From Myceligenerans indicum (GTDB lineage: Bacteria > Actinomycetota > Actinomycetes > Actinomycetales > Cellulomonadaceae): a stretch of 64,000 bases of DNA. Positions within the stretch are counted from its first letter, which is position 1, and each line of letters begins with the position of its first letter. Positions 48,514 through 56,139 of the stretch are shown piece after piece. The notes beneath the pieces are model-generated. The model did no database searches. It was not told the origin of the DNA and worked only from the letters and a program-made list of their open reading frames with translations. Both the position numbers and the translations under genes were made by a program. The stretch is from assembly GCF_016742955.1 (NCBI RefSeq), contig NZ_JABBYC010000006.1:62001-126000 (forward strand), in the 5' to 3' direction.

Positions 48514-49857
48514 ATGAAGCGACTCCGACTGTTCCACTTCGATATCAAGACCTATGGCAACTACGGGGACACCCTGCTCTTCGAGACCGTACGCGAGCTC
48601 TTCGAGGGCTTCGCGGGCGGAGACGCCTTCGAGATCGTCCAGAGCCGACAGCTGCGTGACCCCGTGACACCCCGCCTGGTCGACTTCATCAACCAGAACG
48701 TCGATGCCGTCGTGGTCGGCGGTGGTGGCCTCTTCCTCAGCGACACCAACCCGAACCAGCGCTCCGGCTGGCAGTGGAACATCTCGCTCGACCTCCTGCG
48801 CCGGATCGAGAAGCCGCTCATCGTCTTCGCGGTGGGCAACAACCGCTTCATCGGCCAGGCGGACTTCTCGGACCCGTTCCGTGAGCACGTCAATCTGACG
48901 CTTGAGAAGTCGGTCTTCTTCGGCTTGCGCAACCACGGTTCGGTGGAGTCCATCAAGGAGTACATCGACGAGCCGAACCGGGACCGAGTCGTCTACCAGC
49001 CCTGCCCGACGACGCTGTCGTCCTTCCTCTACCCGGACCTGTTCCAGGCCGAGATCCCGCACGAGCGGCGCATCTCCGCCGAGTCGATCGTCGGCAAGCG
49101 CCAGACGCGGGTCGGGTTCGATGCCGAGAAGATCTACACGGACCAGATCGATGTCCTGCAGAAGCTGTCCCACGAGGGCTGGCAGATCGAGAGCGTGCCC
49201 CACGCACGTGCCGACATGGGATTCCACGATCGGCTCAAGGAAACCGGCATCGTCAGCGACGAGAGCGTCCTCTGGGGCAATCGCGATGTCCTGTACCAGG
49301 GCGTCAACTACTTCGCCGACCTGCCGATCATCCTCGGTACACGTGGCCACGCGCAGATGGTGCCCTTCGGAATGGGCACCATCCCGCTGTCCCTGCACGT
49401 GCATCACAAGACCCGCTACTTCGCGACCGACATCGGTCACGAGGAGTGGGCGATCGACCCCCGCGCAGACGACTTCCAGGACACCCTCTACACGACGATC
49501 AACGAGGTCCACGAGCGCCAGCCGGAGCTGCGCAAGGAGCTCGCCGGCGTCCGCCAGGAGCTCTTCGACACGTCGATGGAGAACCTCGCCGGCATCTACG
49601 AGGCCCTCACGGGCGAGGCGGCCACGCCGTCGTTCCGTCCGCTGACGGCGCCGGAGCGCCGCACCGCAGCACGGGCGTACGACTCTTCCATGCGGTTCGA
49701 CAAGGTCGAGCAGGACAACGGCCAGCTCAGGCGTGAGCTGAGCAAGGTGCGCAAGGAGCTCGAGGCCGCCAGCGCCTCAGGAACTTCCCGCACGTCGATC
49801 GTGCCTGAAGGGCTGCGTCGTAGGCTGCGACCGCTTCGCAAGAAGCTCCTGGGCTGA
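48514..49857 (+). CDS. Polysaccharide pyruvyl transferase family protein with coiled-coil tail
   Basis: A 447-residue PF04230-type protein, paralogous to the one at 42.5-44.6 kb: both share GGGGLFLxDTxPN followed by SGWQWN and the RGHAxMxPFGxG block. It starts KRLRLFHFDIKTYGNYGDTLLFETVREL, the typical family opening. After residue about 400 a charged heptad-like segment (VEQDNGQLRRELSKVRKELEAA) predicts a short coiled coil, then a basic tail. ATG 48514 is used because family similarity begins there; its ribosome site (GGGAC) is weak. It may pyruvylate a sugar of the locus glycan. Confidence 0.82.
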   Translation: MKRLRLFHFDIKTYGNYGDTLLFETVRELFEGFAGGDAFEIVQSRQLRDPVTPRLVDFINQNVDAVVVGGGGLFLSDTNPNQRSGWQWNISLDLLRRIEKPLIVFAVGNNRFIGQADFSDPFREHVNLTLEKSVFFGLRNHGSVESIKEYIDEPNRDRVVYQPCPTTLSSFLYPDLFQAEIPHERRISAESIVGKRQTRVGFDAEKIYTDQIDVLQKLSHEGWQIESVPHARADMGFHDRLKETGIVSDESVLWGNRDVLYQGVNYFADLPIILGTRGHAQMVPFGMGTIPLSLHVHHKTRYFATDIGHEEWAIDPRADDFQDTLYTTINEVHERQPELRKELAGVRQELFDTSMENLAGIYEALTGEAATPSFRPLTAPERRTAARAYDSSMRFDKVEQDNGQLRRELSKVRKELEAASASGTSRTSIVPEGLRRRLRPLRKKLLG

Positions 49858-49875
49858 GCGACAGGCCACGAGCAG

Positions 49876-49910
49876 AGCGCCTGCCCTTCGTCGGTCGAAG
49901 GGCAGGCGCT
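49876..49910. terminator. Bidirectional terminator before the acyltransferase gene
   Basis: A perfect 15-base inverted repeat (49876-49890 with 49896-49910) with a 5-base loop lies between convergent genes. Confidence 0.8.
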
Positions 49911-49983
49911 CGCCATCGGCGGGGTCGCCGGCGCCCCGCCCCCTACGCGGCGCGATGAAGAGCATCCGCGCCGCGCGCCTCGG

Positions 49984-52071
49984 TCATGGTGCCTCGAACA
50001 ACCAGCTGGCCTGCTCCTGAAGCGCTTCCTCCAGCATCGGCGTCAGCGACACCATGAAGGTGCTCGTCAGGTGACTGCCGTCGCGGTACACCAAGACGTT
50101 TCCGATCACGACGGGGCAACGGTCCGTCTCGACGCGACACATCCAGGGCGTCAGATCGACATGAACCATCGAGGCAGGAGCCCCTGTGGACTCCCACCCG
50201 ACTGGCTGCTCCTGATAGAACTGGGAGTACCTCAGGTCGCAGGCCCCACTCTCCGGACCGTTCACGGCAAGGCATTCCGTGGCGGACGCCGAACCGCCCG
50301 GCCGCGGATTGTCACGCAGCCCGATGACTCGGATCCCTGCGGTGGCGATCTCGCTCCATGCGGCCACCTGGTCGGCCGGGACCGTCTCCAGCTCTCCCTC
50401 GTAGTGGGTGTGTGTCCCTGCGACCACCACCGCGTCAGGTCGGAGCTCGGTCGCCAGGTCGATGACCGACCTGCCCCAGCGGTAGCACGGTGTGTCCTTC
50501 GCCTCGTCGAATCTCACCCTGCACCTTCCCTTGCCCGCGACGACCAGGCGCCAGTTGTTTTCTCTCGCAATGGCCAGGAAGGTGTCGGCCCATTGATATG
50601 TGTGTGATGCGCCCGCCAGCATGACGGTGAAGCGGGGTTGTGCGGGGGAGTTCAGCTCGCACCAGCGGAGTTCGTCGGCGCCCTTTCCGTCCTGGATCCG
50701 ATTGACACAACGGTCGTCCGTGAAGAACTCCCCCATGTCCTCGCGCGAGACATCGAGCCGGGGCCGAACAGGTGCGTCCGGCACCCGCTCCACGACACCG
50801 AACGCCGCGGCTCCGAGGTGGAGGTCATCGGTCTGGCCGAAGACCTGGCTTGCTTGCTCCCGGTCCCTGGTGACCGAGGCGTGAGCCCCGACCACCGGAA
50901 CGGCGACCAGCAACGTCGCCATCGTCGCAGCACCGAGCGCGAGCATCGAACGACCTGCGGGAAGCCCCGGCGCGATGACCCGGCTCACCGGAACCGACAC
51001 GGCCGCCCGCGTGCTCCACGCCAGCAGCACGGAACATCCGAGAACGATCGCCGCCTCGCGCCAGCCGACCTCGGTGATGTCGAGGATCGCCATCAGGAAG
51101 ATCAGCACCGGCCAATGCCAGAGGTACAGCTCGTAGGAGATGTCGGCGAGGAAGCGCAGCGGCCTCGACTCGAGCATGACCCGCGGGCCCCACGACGACT
51201 GGGTGCCGGCGCCGAGGATCACCAGGATCGCACCGATCACGGGCCAGAGCGTCCACGGCCCGGGAAACAGCACTCCTCCGTCGAGAGCGAATCCAGAGGC
51301 CACGACCAGCCCCAGGCCGAGCCATGCCCCGAGTGCTCGCAATCGCCTCGGTACGCCAAGCGGAACGAGACCCAGCAGTGCCCCTGTCGTCAGCTCCCAC
51401 AGGCGGGACGCCGCGTGAAAGTAGGCCACGGGCTGGGCCTCCGCGGTCAGCACGACCGCATACCAGAAAGATGCGACGGTCAGGACCACGGTGAGCGGCA
51501 CCATGACCAGGCGTGCGGAAGTGCCGCTCCGACGCAGGAGCCGGGAAATCAGGAAGATCACCATCGGCCAGACGAGCAGGAACTGGCCCTGGACCGACAA
51601 GGACCAGAAGTGCTGGAGAGGGCTGGTATCCGGGCCGGCCGCACCGTAGGTGAGGTGGTTCGCAATCAGCTCCCAGTTCTCGAGGTACAGCGCGGAGGCC
51701 ACGGTTTGGCGCCACACGTCGAGCCACTGGCTCTCTGGGAGGATCAGCCAGGTCGCGCCCGCGACGGCAGCCAGTACCAAGAGAGCCGCCGGCGCCAGAC
51801 GGCCGGCGTTGCGTGCGTACACGGAACTCAGCCGAAGTCGGCCCCCGTCCGCGCGTCGCACCAGCGAACGAGTCACCAGGAACCCGGAGACGACCAGGAA
51901 CACGTCGACGCCACCCGACACGCGACCATGGCCGAAGAGATGAAAGACCACCACCAGGACGAGCGCCAGCCCGCGAAGTCCGTGGATCTCCGGGAGGCGC
52001 CCTGACGTCGATGCGGACCGTGTCGAAGCGACGCTGGCCGAGTCCGGCACATAAGGCGCAATGGCGTACAT
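49984..52071 (-). CDS. OafA-type acyltransferase 3 with SGNH domain
   Basis: Membrane O-acyltransferase of 695 residues that acetylates (or otherwise acylates) extracytoplasmic glycan or peptidoglycan. Residues 25 to about 390 hold about ten transmembrane helices, with EIHGLRGLALVLVVVFHLFGH and GGVDVFLVVSGFLVTRSL typical of acyltransferase 3. The C-terminal SGNH-like domain begins near 490: VMLAGASHTYQW replaces the usual GDSH block and DGSHLTSTF supplies the Asp-His pair. ATG 52071 has no strong ribosome site. It lies downstream of DUF3499 on the same strand. The O-acyl target is inferred from context. Confidence 0.88.
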   Translation of the reverse strand: MYAIAPYVPDSASVASTRSASTSGRLPEIHGLRGLALVLVVVFHLFGHGRVSGGVDVFLVVSGFLVTRSLVRRADGGRLRLSSVYARNAGRLAPAALLVLAAVAGATWLILPESQWLDVWRQTVASALYLENWELIANHLTYGAAGPDTSPLQHFWSLSVQGQFLLVWPMVIFLISRLLRRSGTSARLVMVPLTVVLTVASFWYAVVLTAEAQPVAYFHAASRLWELTTGALLGLVPLGVPRRLRALGAWLGLGLVVASGFALDGGVLFPGPWTLWPVIGAILVILGAGTQSSWGPRVMLESRPLRFLADISYELYLWHWPVLIFLMAILDITEVGWREAAIVLGCSVLLAWSTRAAVSVPVSRVIAPGLPAGRSMLALGAATMATLLVAVPVVGAHASVTRDREQASQVFGQTDDLHLGAAAFGVVERVPDAPVRPRLDVSREDMGEFFTDDRCVNRIQDGKGADELRWCELNSPAQPRFTVMLAGASHTYQWADTFLAIARENNWRLVVAGKGRCRVRFDEAKDTPCYRWGRSVIDLATELRPDAVVVAGTHTHYEGELETVPADQVAAWSEIATAGIRVIGLRDNPRPGGSASATECLAVNGPESGACDLRYSQFYQEQPVGWESTGAPASMVHVDLTPWMCRVETDRCPVVIGNVLVYRDGSHLTSTFMVSLTPMLEEALQEQASWLFEAP

Positions 52072-52167
52072 AGCCGCCCAGTATTCCCTGCGCTACTGGG
52101 AGGTATGCCCGGAAATGGGCTCAAATCGATCACGTTTGATGAGCCCTGAGGCACAGGGGTGAATTGT

Positions 52168-52187
52168 GGCGACGAGCGGGCGTCGCC
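52168..52187 (-). terminator. Short hairpin after the DUF3499 gene
   Basis: A 7-base inverted repeat (52168-52174 with 52181-52187), loop 6, lies between the DUF3499 stop and the acyltransferase gene. Too short to be certain. Confidence 0.35.
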
Positions 52188-52208
52188 GCCGCATCGCCGC
52201 GGTGAAGC

Positions 52209-52589
52209 CTACTCCTCCGCGCGCAGCACTCGCAGATGGCCTCGCCGTGCCGTTTCCGTGACCCCCGGCTCCTCGGCGACGGGCTCTGCCGCCGCGGCGT
52301 CGGCACCCCTGCGTGAGCGTCCCGCCTCGCGGACGGCGTCGGCCAGCGCCGACAGGTCGTCGGACGTCGGGGCGGGCTCGGCGGGGAACTCCTGGACCAG
52401 CCGGACCACCTCCCACCCGCGCGGCGCGGTGAGACCGTCGGCGTGCTCGGAGCAGAGGTCGTAGCTATGGGGCTCGGCGAGATGCGCGAGCGGCCCCAGG
52501 ACCGCCGTCGAGTCCGCGTACACGTACGTGAGTGTCGCGACCGCGGCATTGGTGCATGCGGACCTCGAGCACTGTCTCACCGATCTCAC
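52209..52589 (-). CDS. DUF3499 family protein
   Basis: A 126-residue protein of the actinobacteria-specific DUF3499 family. The N-terminus VRQCSRSACTNAAVATLTYVYADSTAVLGPL and the following YDLCSEHADGLTAPRGWEVV hold the cysteine/histidine positions of a probable zinc-ribbon. The tail is low-complexity. Function is unknown. The GTG at 52589 (reading VRSVRQCSRS) is chosen because TACCCT ends exactly 7 bases upstream; another GTG lies 3 codons downstream. It is normally next to manB; here the two are 6 kb apart. Confidence 0.85.
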   Translation of the reverse strand: MRSVRQCSRSACTNAAVATLTYVYADSTAVLGPLAHLAEPHSYDLCSEHADGLTAPRGWEVVRLVQEFPAEPAPTSDDLSALADAVREAGRSRRGADAAAAEPVAEEPGVTETARRGHLRVLRAEE

Positions 52590-52595
52590 TCGCTG

Positions 52596-52601
52596 AGGGT
52601 A
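52596..52601 (-). promoter_or_regulatory. -10 element of a leaderless start (DUF3499 gene)
   Basis: TACCCT on the minus strand ends 7 bases before the GTG at 52589. Confidence 0.55.
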
Positions 52602-52759
52602 CGCCGCTGACCGGGAGCAACGTGACGAACACGCCGGGCCGGCGCCGCCGATCTGCGGACACATCACCTCCACAGGGCCCCACCTGGCCGGTGCTCCGCG
52701 CCGCTCCTTCCGCTCAGTACGATGGGAGAGCCCCAGCCCCGAGGCGGAAGTACCACCCC

Positions 52760-53863
52760 ATGAAGCTGTTCGTGCAGATCCCCTGCCTCAACGAGGCGGA
52801 GACCCTCCCTCTTGTGCTCGCCACGATCCCCCGTGAGATCCCGGGGGTCGACGAGGTCGAGATCCTCGTGATCGACGACGGGTCCACCGACGGAACGGTC
52901 GAGGTAGCACGCCGGCTCGGCGTGCGGCACTTCGTGCACCACGCGCGCACCATGGGGCTGGCCCGCTCGTTCCGCGACGGCGTCGACTACGCCCTGCGCC
53001 ACGACGCCGACATCGTGGTGAACACCGACGGTGACAACCAGTACCCGCAGGAGCGCATCGGCGATCTGGTCGCGCCGGTGGTCAGCGGCGAGGCCGACAT
53101 CGCCATCGCAGATCGCCAGACGGCCACCATCGAGCACTTCTCGCCGCTGAAGAAGGCGCTGCAGAAGGTGGGCAGCGAGGTGGTCAACTTCGCCGCCGAG
53201 ACCGACCTGCCCGACGCCGCGAGCGGGTTCCGCGCCTACTCGCGCGCCTCACTGATGCGCCTGAACGTGGTGACGCAGTTCAGCTACTGCATGGAGACGA
53301 TCATCCAGGCGGGCAACAAGCGCCTGCGGATCGCGAGCATCCCGGTCAGCACCAACCCGAAGACCCGCGAGTCGCGCCTGTTCTCCAGCATGGGCCAGCA
53401 CATCCGCAAGTCCGGCCAGGCGATCACGCGGTCGTACCTCATGTACAAGCCGCACACGGTGTTCGTGACCCTGGGCATCATCTTCGGCCTGGGCTGCGTG
53501 ATCCCGTTCGGCCGCTATCTGGTGCTGCTGATGCTCGGCCAGGCGGGCCAGCACATCCAGTCCCTCATCCTCGGCTCTTCCATGCTGGTGGGCGCACTGC
53601 TGTCGTTCGCGCTGCTGGTGATCGCCGACCTGCTGAAGACGAACCGCACGCTGATGGAGGAGACGCTGGAGCGCCTCAAAGAGGTCCAGTACGGACGTGA
53701 ACCCCGCCCGGAGGCGGCGGGCTCCGCCCGCCCGGCAGGCGACGGTTCGGCTCGGCCCCACCCCTCCGGCGCCGCGGCCCGGCCCACCCTCCGGTCGGGA
53801 CGGTCCGAGGTGCTGCGCGACCAGGCCGACGACCGTCCCGAGGAACCGGCGGGCCTGTCGTGA
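52760..53863 (+). CDS. GT2 glycosyltransferase of the polyprenyl-phosphate type with two membrane helices
   Basis: A 367-residue GT2 enzyme resembling DPM1/GtrB-type polyprenyl-phosphate glycosyltransferases: IPCLNEAETLPLVL, VIDDGSTDGTVEVA, NTDGDNQYPQERI (metal site) and a C-terminal pair of transmembrane helices (about 235-255 and 268-295). It probably charges a polyprenyl phosphate with a sugar for the GT-C-type membrane enzymes encoded downstream. The tail is Pro/Ala-rich. Its GTGA overlap with the GT4 gene implies an operon. Confidence 0.85.
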   Translation: MKLFVQIPCLNEAETLPLVLATIPREIPGVDEVEILVIDDGSTDGTVEVARRLGVRHFVHHARTMGLARSFRDGVDYALRHDADIVVNTDGDNQYPQERIGDLVAPVVSGEADIAIADRQTATIEHFSPLKKALQKVGSEVVNFAAETDLPDAASGFRAYSRASLMRLNVVTQFSYCMETIIQAGNKRLRIASIPVSTNPKTRESRLFSSMGQHIRKSGQAITRSYLMYKPHTVFVTLGIIFGLGCVIPFGRYLVLLMLGQAGQHIQSLILGSSMLVGALLSFALLVIADLLKTNRTLMEETLERLKEVQYGREPRPEAAGSARPAGDGSARPHPSGAAARPTLRSGRSEVLRDQADDRPEEPAGLS

Positions 53864-55131
53864 TCTGGACGTTCGGCACGTACGACGCCGAACGCCACCC
53901 CCGTGTCGCGGTCCTCGTCGCGGGCCTGCGCGCACACGGGGCGGAGGTCGCGGAGCTCAACCGGCCGCTCGGGTTCTCCACGGCCGAACGGGTGAGGATG
54001 CTGCAGCAGCCGTGGCGGCTGCCACTCCTGGCGCTGAGGCTGCTGGCGTGCTGGACCGGCCTGGTGGCCGGCGCGTTCCGGCTGCGACGCCGGCACGGCC
54101 GGCCAGAGGCGGTGCTCGTGGGCTACATGGGACATTTCGACGTCGTGCTGGCACGGGTGCTCTTCCCGCGTTCCGTCGTCGTTCTCGACCACCTGATCTT
54201 CGCCGGTGACACCGCCGCGGACCGGGGTGCGGCCGGACTGCGCGTGCGCCTCCTGAACGTCCTGGACCGGGTGGCCACGTCGTGCGCGGACCTGGTGATC
54301 ACCGACACCGACGAGCACCGTGCCATGCTCCCGGCACCGGCCAAGGGCGTGACCGTCCCGGTGGGCGCCCCGGCCACCTGGTTCGACGCCGCCGACCGCC
54401 CCATGGCTGACGGCGGCCCCTCGGCCGACGGCCAACCCATGGCTGACGGCGGCCCCTCGGCCGACGGCGGCGACCGCGACCAGCTCGACGCGGATGCGCC
54501 CGGCGGAGCGTTGCGGCTGGTGTTCTTCGGGCTGTACACGCCGCTGCAAGGAGCCGCGGTGATCGCCGAGGCGATCCGGGACGCCGTCGCCTCCGGGACG
54601 GACCTGCGCGTGACGATGATCGGGACCGGGCAGGACCTGGGCTCGGCCCGGGAGATCCTCGCGGGCACGTCCGGCATCACCTGGCACGGCTGGGTCGAAC
54701 CCGCCGAGCTGCCCGCTCTGGTCGCCCGCCACGACGTCTGTCTCGGCATCTTCAGCGACACCCCGAAGGGGCTGCGCGTCGTGCCGAACAAGGTCTACCA
54801 GGGGCTGGCGGCCGGGTGCGTCGTCGTCACCTCCGACACGCCCCCGCAACGCCGCGCGGTCGGCGAGGTCGCCGAGCTGGTACCACCGGGCGACCCCGCC
54901 GCGCTGTCCGCGACGCTCACGGCCCTCACGGATCCGGCCCGCCTCGCCGAGGCCCGGACGCGGCTGGCACGTGGCAGGGCCTCGGTCCGTCCGGAGTCGG
55001 TTGTCGAGCCGCTCCTGACCGCTCTGACACGGCCGCCGGCCGTCCGGACGAGGCGTGGCCGGGACACCGTGACCGACCCGGACACCGTAACCGACACCGG
55101 CGCCCGCCCTGCCGGTGGTGAGCCCGCATGA
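53860..55131 (+). CDS. GT4-like glycosyltransferase with internal 12-residue repeat
   Basis: A GT-B enzyme of 423 residues. The N-terminal half starts IWTFGTYDAERHPRVAVL; the C-terminal donor domain has RLVFFGLYTPLQGA, TWHGWVEPAELPAL, RVVPNKVYQGLAAGCVVVTSDTP (nucleotide-sugar binding, Glu-less variant) and EVAELVPPGD. Between the domains a 36-base unit is duplicated in frame (54400-54468). The tail also carries a short DTVTD duplication. Donor and acceptor are unknown. It overlaps both neighbours by 4 bases. Confidence 0.82.
   Translation: MIWTFGTYDAERHPRVAVLVAGLRAHGAEVAELNRPLGFSTAERVRMLQQPWRLPLLALRLLACWTGLVAGAFRLRRRHGRPEAVLVGYMGHFDVVLARVLFPRSVVVLDHLIFAGDTAADRGAAGLRVRLLNVLDRVATSCADLVITDTDEHRAMLPAPAKGVTVPVGAPATWFDAADRPMADGGPSADGQPMADGGPSADGGDRDQLDADAPGGALRLVFFGLYTPLQGAAVIAEAIRDAVASGTDLRVTMIGTGQDLGSAREILAGTSGITWHGWVEPAELPALVARHDVCLGIFSDTPKGLRVVPNKVYQGLAAGCVVVTSDTPPQRRAVGEVAELVPPGDPAALSATLTALTDPARLAEARTRLARGRASVRPESVVEPLLTALTRPPAVRTRRGRDTVTDPDTVTDTGARPAGGEPA
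54400..54468 (+). repeat. In-frame 36-base tandem duplication inside the GT4 gene
   Basis: Two identical 33-base copies (54400-54432 and 54436-54468) separated by 3 bases encode PMADGGPSADG twice. The repeat sits in the linker between the two GT-B domains. Confidence 0.9.
55063..55098 (+). repeat. 18-base near-duplicate in the GT4 gene tail
   Basis: Two tandem 18-base units (55063-55080 and 55081-55098) differ at a few bases and encode DTVTDP and DTVTDT. Confidence 0.75.
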
Positions 55132-56117
55132 GGCGTGTCCTGGCCAGGGCCGCGGCCGTCCTGAGATCGCCCGCCGTACGGTGGGGCTTCCTCGTCGTCG
55201 CCGTCGGGCTCGCCCTCTGGTACGTCGTCGACGCCCGCGACGACCTGGCCGACGCCGCGGGGATGCTGTCCGGCGGCACACTCGCCGCCGTCGCCGGCCT
55301 GGGCTTCGTCTACGTGTGGTGCACACTGATCGCGTGGCGGGCCGTGCTGTCCGACCTCGGCTCGCCCCTGTCCCTGCGCGACGCCGTGAGCGTGTTCGGT
55401 CTCAGCCAACTCGGCAAGTACCTGCCCGGCGGCGTGTGGAACGTGGTCGCGGCCGCGGAGATCGGCGCGGACCACAGCATCCCCCGGCACCGGTCCGTCG
55501 CGTCGATGGGCGTGGCAGTGCTGGTGTCGGTGGTGTCGGGCGCCGCCGTCGGGGCCGTCGCCCTCCCCTTCGTCTCCGCCGACGCCACCCAGGACGCCCT
55601 CGGCACCTGGGGCTGGGTGGTGTGGGTCACCCCCGCGATCGCCGTCGTCCTCCTGCCTCCGGTGCTCAACCGCCTGATCGGCCTCGCCCTGCGGCTCGGC
55701 GGGCGCGAACCGCTGGCCCGCCCCCTGACCTGGGGCGGCCTGGCTGCGGTGACCGCCTGGTCCGTGGCCGGCTGGCTCGTCGCCGGGGCTCAGACCTGGG
55801 TTCTCGCCACGGGGCTGGGCATGACGCCGTCGGCGAGGACGTTCGCGCTCGCCGTCGGCGGCTGGGCGCTCGCCTGGACGGTCGGATTCCTCGTCGTCCT
55901 GGCTCCGGCCGGCGCGGGCGTGCGCGAGGTCGTGCTCGCGGGCGTCCTGGCAGGCTCCCTCCCGGGCGCCGCGGCGCCCCTCGCGGTCCTGGTGAGCCGG
56001 GTCGTGCTGACCGCGATCGACGGCGTCCTGGCGGGCGCGGGACTGCTGCTGGCCCGCCGTCGGGGACGACGTCGCACCCCGGACGAACCTATTTCCAAGA
56101 TCACCCGGTCGTCATGA
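55128..56117 (+). CDS. LPG-synthase-TM / YbhN-like flippase-type membrane protein
   Basis: A 329-residue membrane protein with about eight helices of the lysylphosphatidylglycerol synthase transmembrane (UPF0104) family: LSQLGKYLPGGVWNVVAAAEIGA and APAGAGVREVVLAGVL are the family motifs. Such proteins lack the catalytic LPG synthase domain and are proposed lipid or polyprenyl-sugar flippases. Its place between a polyprenyl-phosphate GT2, a GT4 and GT-C-like proteins fits flipping of a lipid-linked sugar. ATG overlaps the GT4 stop (ATGA). Confidence 0.82.
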   Translation: MRRVLARAAAVLRSPAVRWGFLVVAVGLALWYVVDARDDLADAAGMLSGGTLAAVAGLGFVYVWCTLIAWRAVLSDLGSPLSLRDAVSVFGLSQLGKYLPGGVWNVVAAAEIGADHSIPRHRSVASMGVAVLVSVVSGAAVGAVALPFVSADATQDALGTWGWVVWVTPAIAVVLLPPVLNRLIGLALRLGGREPLARPLTWGGLAAVTAWSVAGWLVAGAQTWVLATGLGMTPSARTFALAVGGWALAWTVGFLVVLAPAGAGVREVVLAGVLAGSLPGAAAPLAVLVSRVVLTAIDGVLAGAGLLLARRRGRRRTPDEPISKITRSS

Positions 56118-56127
56118 CTCCGGCCGA

Positions 56128-56133
56128 TAATCT
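56128..56133 (+). promoter_or_regulatory. -10 element of a leaderless start (first GT-C-like gene)
   Basis: TAATCT ends 7 bases before the GTG at 56140. Confidence 0.55.
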
Positions 56134-56139
56134 TCTGGT

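Noticed and set aside
54400-54468. CRISPR-like repeat
   Set aside because: Only two copies with a 3-base gap, inside a coding frame; no array or cas genes are present.
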